From Acorus gramineus (lineage: Eukaryota; Streptophyta; Magnoliopsida; Acorales; Acoraceae), in NCBI GenBank assembly GCA_030737835.1, contig JAUJYN010000034.1:1426001-1490000 (forward strand): 64,000 nucleotides of DNA. Reading direction: 5' to 3'. Of this stretch, positions 58,261-64,000 are shown piece after piece. Numbering within the stretch: the stretch's first letter is position 1; every line of letters starts with the position of its first letter. The notes under the pieces are model-generated. The model did not search any database and had not been told where the DNA came from. It worked only from the letters and a program-made list of their open reading frames with translations. The position numbers were made by a program, and so were the translations under genes.

Positions 58261-61200
58261 TCAAACCTGTTGTTGGGAGTCACCACCACGAACCGAAGGA
58301 GGATGAGGAGATTGTCCTGGGGCGGTCTCGCCCCCTTGAAAATCCCCTCTCGCTGGAGAAGGTCTCGAAGTGGCGGATCCTTCAATCATCGAGGGAAGAC
58401 GAGGGGGGGCCATTGAGTAGGAACGTGATGCACCGCTTCGAAAGGACACCGAGCCTGACAGTCCTGACATCTCGAGAAATTTAAGATCATCCTCTGTAAA
58501 TACCCCTGCGGAGTTTATCTTCATCCTCACAGTAGCCACAATAGACCGATACAAGCTCAACTCTTTGTTCCTCCTCTCGACCCGCTGCTGGGAAAGCCGG
58601 AGATCGTCTTCCATCTTGTGCTTATTTTCTTCTGCTCTCTGCCTATCCTCCTCCGCCCTCTGTTGGAAGCGTCTGAGATCCTCCTCCGACCTCCGCCGGT
58701 CCTCCTCCGCTCTCTGTCTACCATTTCTCTCACTCTCCAAAGAAGACTGAAGGGTATGGATGAACTCTCGCTGCAAACCTGGGTCGGATGCACCTGAGGA
58801 TGCCTCGAAGTCTGCTACTCTGGATTGCAAGTTGTCCCTCTCACGGGTCAAAGCAAGGACGTCATTCCTTGTCCTAAGAATCTCCCTCTGAAACTGCGCT
58901 GCCTCATTCTCTTGTCGGTCCCTAGCCTCTACAAGCTGCATCCTAACATCCATCAACTCGTTTTGAGCCTCTTGCAGTTGACCCAACAGTACAAGTTCTT
59001 GACCCGAAGATGATGGTAACGATCCAGTAACTCGAGCTTGCTCTGCTCCCTCAAGGTGTGCCTCAAGATCTCCTATTCTCTGCAAGAGTCGCTGTTTCTC
59101 CACCTGGAGTTCACTCACCAATGAAGTTTGAACTGCAAGCTCCTCGCTCACAGTCTTAAGTCTCCGAGCAACGGCAGATCGCCCGCCCTGATTAAAGAGG
59201 ATTTGAATAATCATTCTTTATGAGAAGTATTATGAAAAGAGCAAGTTTTGAAGGAAACAAACATGCCTACCTCTATGTCAGGCATCAGTTCTTCGAATAT
59301 CCCAAGATCCTTTGCATGCTCCTTGCGATACCATTCCATGTAGTCATCACTACTGTCAAGATCCGCCGGTGGTCTAACTGGGTGGCCTTTCTCTTCCCAT
59401 AACTTCAAGTGTTCAGAAAAGTCATCCTCTGGAAAAAAGGCTCTTGGAATCCCTCGTAGAGTCAGACGAGGAGAAGTCGGAAGAGGACCAGGGATCCATT
59501 GGTGAAAGCCTAGCTGGCGTGCTACGCGACTAGCACAGTGGTAGAGAACCTCATTAAAGAAAACAAGCCATGTATCGCAGACTAGTTCATCAGGAATCTC
59601 CTCCACGTATGGCCTCCATGTCATCTGAAATAGTAAAAAGCGCATGGGACACTAAGCTGAAAGAATGCACCTCTCAAGGAAAGTTTGATGAAGCAAGAGA
59701 ACGTACCTTCTCCTCAGTCAGCAAGAGAAAATCCTCACGGAGAAGAGCTAGAGTCCTACCATAGTTTGCTTCTGGCGCAACCCACCGCATGGCACGAGGG
59801 AAAGATGGGTCACAAAGATCCATTGATTGTGGACGAGCAATAGCAATATGCTCGTACCCAAAGAGCTGTTCACCAAAAAGGGGACGATGAGAAAAATCAA
59901 TTACAAGTCCAAAGGTAAGCAAATGCAAGCATCGAGCAAGTTATACCTGAAGAAATGCAATGAACCCACCGAGACTCTTGTCCTTTGCCCGCTGCTTCTT
60001 TCTTGATAACTCAGCAAATAGATGAGCCAACATCGCTGCTCCCCAAGCATAGTCTCCCATTTGCACCAAATCCTCCATAAGGGTCAAAAAGTGTAAAGAA
60101 ACTCGGTCCGAGGAATTACAGAAGAGCACGCGCCCAAAGAAAAATAAATAAAAGGCCCTCAGTTCTTTTTGAGCTCGCACAGGATCGGCTACTGTCTTCC
60201 TTTGTTTCGTCATGAGGTCTCGGGCCACAAATTGCGCCTCCGTCTCTTTTGGCCGACGCAAGAGGAACCCCCCCAAGCCATATTGAGCAGCGAGACGCCC
60301 TAAAGGAATACGGGTGACAGTTTTCCCTCCATCAATGAAATCCCAAGCACCGACTAACTCCTGAAATTTTCGGCGGTAATTTCCAAGTGTCTTCCCTGTC
60401 ACCGGGCGACCCGTGACTGGAAGACCAGTGATCCGGAGGACATCTTCTAAAGTAGGCATCACTGCGCCAGTCGGAAGGATGAAGGTGCAGCTCCTTGGAT
60501 CCCACCTCTCGCCTAAAGCCTCTATATATCCTCGGTCCACACTAAAAGGCTCAATCTGGAAGAAGGCCCGGAATCTGGCCCCGTCTACAAGCCCTTGCTC
60601 AACAGGCGCTAGGTCCTTATACCAGTTTCGCACGCCATGCCAAAGAGAACATGATCTTAGCGGCCGCTGCAAGACAAAGGTAAGTAAAAAATTAAAAATG
60701 ATAATCCCCTACTAATATTTAATTTCTCCTTTCAGGGGTAATAAAAAAAATGGGGAGGGAGAATCATGTTTACCAAGGCACGACGATAGGCACCCGCCAC
60801 TTCCTCCTCATCGTCGCCCTCGCCGTCACCCCCCGCCTCCAAATCAAGCATGGCAACCCGTTCATCAGCCCCTCCAGCTTCATTAGGCTCATCAACCCCT
60901 GTGTTCGCACCCTCAGACTCGTCCGAGTCCGAACCACCCTCCGCAGCGTCTTGCCCAAAGCCACCCACACCCGCGACAACGCCCGCAAACACATCAATGC
61001 TTACGTTGCCCCCCTCGACCTCATCTATCTTTGTGCTTTCGTCTGTGGATCTGTTAGTACCTATATTATCACCAGATTCTGCTGCAGTCGACTCATCCCA
61101 TGATATCTCCTCCTCAGACCCATTAGTCTCCATATTCACCCTCGCCGCGACAATCCCCGCACTCACCGCTCCCGCCTCCACCCCTGACACTCCTCTCGTT

Positions 61201-61580
61201 GCCACATCATCGACAACCCCCGAGACTCCCACTAGGTGCACGCCCGCATTACTCTCAGCCTCCATGCCCGCCCCCGCTTCGGGTATAACCGCTGCCCTCA
61301 TCTCCCTTTTCCCCGCGTCCGCACCCGTCACCCCCATGCGTGCGCCTGCTGCCCCCGATGTTTCGCCGCCCTCCGCAACCACTGTGTCGCCTCCTACTAC
61401 TGCCTCCCCCATCACCGTCATCAGCCTTGTTTCCACCACCGCCGTCATAATGGTCTCAGGGTCCCTCTCGAGCATTTCACCAAACACCTCTCGTGCACCT
61501 TCCGTTCCTTCTTCTCCAACACCACCCCGGCCCCCACCGCTGCTGCCCATAACCTCCGGCGTGGCTGAACTTGCTTCCAT
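58261..61580 (-). CDS. Antisense five-exon plant mobile domain (PMD) protein gene in the Tat/Ogre element
   Basis: Exons on the minus strand are 61580-60774, 60666-59947, 59865-59707, 59624-59271 and 59187-58261. Introns of 107, 81, 82 and 83 bp all have GT...AG and phase 0, with no stop in the joined frame (about 988 residues). Exon 1 is a low-complexity Gly/Val/Glu-rich leader. Exons 2-4 form the plant mobile domain (SLWHGVRNWYKDL, FILPTGAVMPTLEDVLRITG, LPVTGRPVTG, LRAFYLFFFGRVLF, LVQMGDYAWGAAMLAHL, RAMRWVAPEANYG, MTWRPYVEE, RQLGFHQWIPG). Exon 5 is a long coiled coil with EEDRRR repeats and a Ser/Pro-rich tail. PMD proteins occur in plant transposons and as host silencing factors; the function here is unknown. 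ATG at 61580 is the first candidate; the frame is open further upstream to the LTR insertion at 61643, so the true start may be lost. Confidence 0.75.
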
Positions 61581-62039
61581 GATCCCTGCCACCACACCCC
61601 TCACCTTCGGAACGTCAAGGGTCGCCTTCGGGTCATCATTGGTGTTATATATGTGTCACTTTTAACCTGTTGGTAACCGTTAGAGCGCCCTGGCGGTTTT
61701 TAAAATTTTTAGGGTTTTCGATCGGAACCGCTTATTTTCAGACTGTTAGCTATCGTCTGAGCTAGAGGACTCCGATTGGAAATCTGACTGCATATTTGGT
61801 GTCCTGGCGCCATTTCTGACCTCCCACGAAAATTTCATTGAATTCCGGCATCGTTTGCAAAAATTTTCCAGTTCCGGGGCGTATCCGGGTTTTTAAGTCG
61901 CGCTCTACTTAAAAGAAATCAAAAATCACCTCGTCACTATTCATCGTCTCTCCCGTCGAGATTTCTCTCTCCCCTCCTCCGTTTTTCTTCCGTTCAAGCC
62001 CCCTAGACCCCTCGAAATCGAAAACCCAAAGCACGGGAA

Positions 62040-62064
62040 GTGTAGATCGGGTCCCGATCTACAC
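62040..62064. promoter_or_regulatory. Perfect 25-nt palindrome in LTR B2 leader
   Basis: Same 12+1+12 palindrome as 10006-10030, with the central base fitting either strand. Conserved between copies while nearby leader sequence differs. Confidence 0.6.
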
Positions 62065-62230
62065 ACCGGTGTCTTCAAATCCGAATTCCGACGACTTTAG
62101 CCTCCCCGACCTCCCCTCTCTCTCCTCTGTTTTGGCCCATATTGGTGGTGGAGCTAGATCGGGGCGTGAGAAGGCTTTTGGGAAGGGTTTCGGCGCGTGG
62201 AGAGCGTCCGGACTTCGCTCCCTCCCCTCG

Positions 62231-63342
62231 GTAAGCCTTCTTTCCCTCCTTTTTCTTGCTTAGATGAATGGTAGGGAGGGGTTTTTGTGATTGGGGGTGG
62301 TTGGCGGCTGTGGGGGTCGTCGGAGGGTGGTCGGAGGCGGTTGGAGGTGGTCGGGGCAGTGGGAGGGGTGGTTGGAGGTGCTCGGCAGGTGGGGACGCTG
62401 TCCCGGGCAGCAGGCATGCGGCGGCAGCAGCCCAGGCCGCGCGTAGGCTGGGCGCGTGCAGGGATGCGCGCGTGCGCGCGCGGGCGTGCGTGCGCGCGGC
62501 AGGCGCGCGGGCGTGCGCGGGTCGGGGGCTGGCAGTCGGGGTCGTGCTGATGTGCCGGTTGGAGGTGCTGGCAGGGCGGACTGGCGGGCTGGTGGCCTCG
62601 GGCAGCTTGGGCACGAAGTGCTGGTCGCGCTGGTCTGGGCGCGAGGAGGTGGTGGCCACGGTGCTGTGCGCGCGCGAGGAGGTGCTGGCCGAGGTGCTAG
62701 GGCGCGCGGAGGTGCTGGCCGAGTTGCTGGACGCGCGGGGTGCGCGCGGAGGCGCGCGGAGGTGCTGCCGGAGTTGCTGGACGCGCGAGGTGCGCGCGGA
62801 GGCGCGCGGAGGTGCTGCTGGACGCGCGAGGTGCGCGCGGAGGTGCTGCCGGAGGTGCTGGACGCGCGAGGTGCGCGCGGAGGGGTGGCGGAGGTGCGCG
62901 CGGGGTGCGCGCGGGGCGAGGAGGCGTGCGCGAGGCGTGCGCGGGTCGCGGCAAGGCTGGGATGGTGTGCGCGGGGGCGAGGCGCCGCGCGCGGGGGCGT
63001 GCGGGGTGCTCGCGGGCCAGCGCACGGCGTGCGGGGCGCGTGCGGGCTGCCGCGGCTGGGCTCGGTGGACGCGCGGGGCCCCGGGCGGTGCGCGGAGTGC
63101 GTGGGCTGAGGCGCGGCGGTGCACCCGGGTGGTTGCCGAGGCCGTGCGGGCGGTTGCCGAGGCCGCGGGTGCTTGCCGAGGCCGCGGGTGGTTGCCGGAA
63201 GGGGTGCTGAATGTTGTTTGGGGATGTTGTGTATTTAATTGCGGGTGTTGTGTATTTTTGGGATAATTGTGGATTTATTCTAACCAGTTAATACCCTGTC
63301 TTGCAGATCTTGACGGGCGGTCGCACGACGACCCCGATTCTG
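62231..63342 (+). other. Candidate leader intron and 36-nt micro-exon in LTR B2
   Basis: Donor CCCTCG|GTAAGCC, acceptor CTTGCAG|ATCTTG at 63306, micro-exon 63307-63342, second donor CTG|GTGAGTGGG. The intron contains a GCGCGG-rich block (GGACGCGCGAGGTGCGCGCGG-type words repeated between 62690 and 62900). Confidence 0.55.
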
Positions 63343-64000
63343 GTGAGTGGGACAATCCAACCCAGTAGAGAGGCGTTGTACGCACTTGGGGCGTATACCG
63401 ACCTCTCCTGGGGCGTCATGGATAAATATTAACCTGCAATAATATGTAATCCATGCTTGTATGATTTATGTGTAGAATGCATGTTACCCTAGGCTTTTCT
63501 GTTAGGGACTTGCACCCTTAGGATATGCGTATGAGCCATGCAGCATGTCCCCTGTTTACATGCTAGGAAACCCGGCCTATGCATGCGTCCTACTAGTTTT
63601 ATTTATTAAATTAAATGCTGGTATCTGTTAGATCGCATGCCTTAGGATAATATTATAGGGAGGAGCCTTGCGAGGTCAACGCTGAGACCCGTGTTAGGGT
63701 ACTCCGTGTTCCTTGTTTGGTTGTCGGGATGTCCTGTATCGGGACCTCAGGCTGCCCTCCCAAGGTTTCTAGTCCCAATAATATTATAAGTAATATGATT
63801 AGTATGATTATTAGCATGAGTAGTGAATATTATAGGGGAGGGACCTTGCGAGGACAGCGGTGAGACCCGTGTTAGGGTACTCCGTGTTCCTTGTTTGGTT
63901 GTCGGGGTATCCTATAACGGGAACTCACGCCGCCCTCCCGAGTTTCTTTCCCCCAGTGATATTCCAACACTGCTTTTGATTGTACTGTTTCCCCGCATCG

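Larger units (their letters stand above)
42532..61642 (+). mobile_element. Tat/Ogre-like Ty3/gypsy retrotransposon (right end outside window)
   Basis: The order is 5' LTR (42532-44803), primer site (44807), A-rich leader arrays, gag, three protease-like units and G-patch, candidate intron, RT, RNase H, plant-type second RNase H, integrase, 3' repeats, and an antisense five-exon PMD gene. The second RNase H before integrase and an intron between protease and RT point to the Tat/Ogre lineage (from memory). It is inserted in a chromovirus LTR; the left flank is ATCGG. At least 19.1 kb is visible and no 3' LTR is seen, so the element is very large. It is not autonomous now, with about ten frame breaks in gag-pol. 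Confidence 0.78.
61643..64000 (+). mobile_element. Chromovirus-type LTR, subfamily B (copy B2, right end outside window)
   Basis: It starts TGTTATATATGTGTCAC at 61643, exactly as the reversed B1 end, and follows B1 through the palindrome (62040-62064), donor TCG|GTAAGCC (62231), GC-rich core (62400-63180), acceptor TCTTGCAG|ATC (63306), 36-nt micro-exon, second donor (63343) and the GAGACCCGTGTTAGGG blocks near 63690 and 63865. At 3.25 kb it would end about 0.9 kb beyond the window. It interrupts the region upstream of PMD exon 1. Confidence 0.75.

Noticed and set aside
60850..61665. 271-residue Ser/Thr/Pro-rich plus-strand frame
   Set aside because: Antisense shadow of the low-complexity PMD exon 1. 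The minus frame continues across splice sites into conserved exons, so it is preferred.
62075..63266. Frames of 349 and 332 residues on opposite strands
   Set aside because: GC-rich core of LTR B2; low complexity, overlapping on both strands, spanning a likely intron.

Overview
The window looks like nuclear DNA of a flowering plant, probably a eudicot. It has spliced host genes with plant-type introns, a plant L1-type LINE carrying an RNase H domain, and Ty3/gypsy elements of plant lineages (chromovirus and Tat/Ogre types). It also has initiator-Met primer-binding sites and long AT-rich intergenic DNA. I cannot name the species. Almost everything here is transposable-element sequence, nested several layers deep; only one host gene looks intact, a bHLH14/MYC-type transcription factor at 23.25-24.65 kb (minus strand).

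Layout, left to right. 1-4670: a broken 'putative gypsy-type transposon' (Transposase_28-like) gene on the minus strand, split by a 3632-bp solo LTR (751-4382) with a perfect 5-bp target duplication. 4671-11351: a second LTR of the same family, split by an oppositely oriented LTR of a sister subfamily (7179-10428). 11.35-13.8 kb: LTR-like and AT-rich remnants. 13801-21123: a minus-strand LINE bounded by a 15-bp target duplication that also encloses a fused, duplicated fragment of a REVEILLE/LHY-CCA1-like MYB gene. 21.1-23.2 kb: AT-rich repeats. 23.25-24.65 kb: the bHLH gene. 24.85-28.3 kb: small DNA-transposon-like inverted repeats and a miniature LTR element (TRIM).

28.9-35.7 kb: a second Transposase_28-like pseudogene (plus) and a minus-strand Tat-type integrase fragment, consistent with one Tat-like element carrying an antisense gene, broken by a chromovirus LTR (32011-35155). 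35734-42531: a deleted chromovirus on the minus strand, with 3' LTR, pol remnant, initiator-Met primer site and partial 5' LTR. Its 5' LTR is interrupted at 42532 by a much larger Tat/Ogre-like element that runs out of the window. In order, that element shows a 5' LTR (42532-44803), primer site, A-rich leader repeats, gag, three protease-like units, a G-patch, a candidate intron, RT, RNase H, a second plant-type RNase H, integrase and a repeat-rich 3' region. On the opposite strand follows a clean five-exon plant-mobile-domain (PMD) gene (58261-61580). Another sister-subfamily LTR (61643 to the window end) interrupts the 5' side of that gene.

The most notable points are: (1) the uninterrupted five-exon antisense PMD gene inside a retrotransposon whose own gag-pol has about ten frame breaks; (2) three tandem protease-like units plus a G-patch in one element; (3) a LINE/MYB-gene chimera inside a single target duplication; (4) conserved splice sites and a 36-39 nt micro-exon inside the chromovirus LTR leaders, around a GC-rich hypervariable core. 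All family and lineage names rest on motifs read by eye; no search was run.
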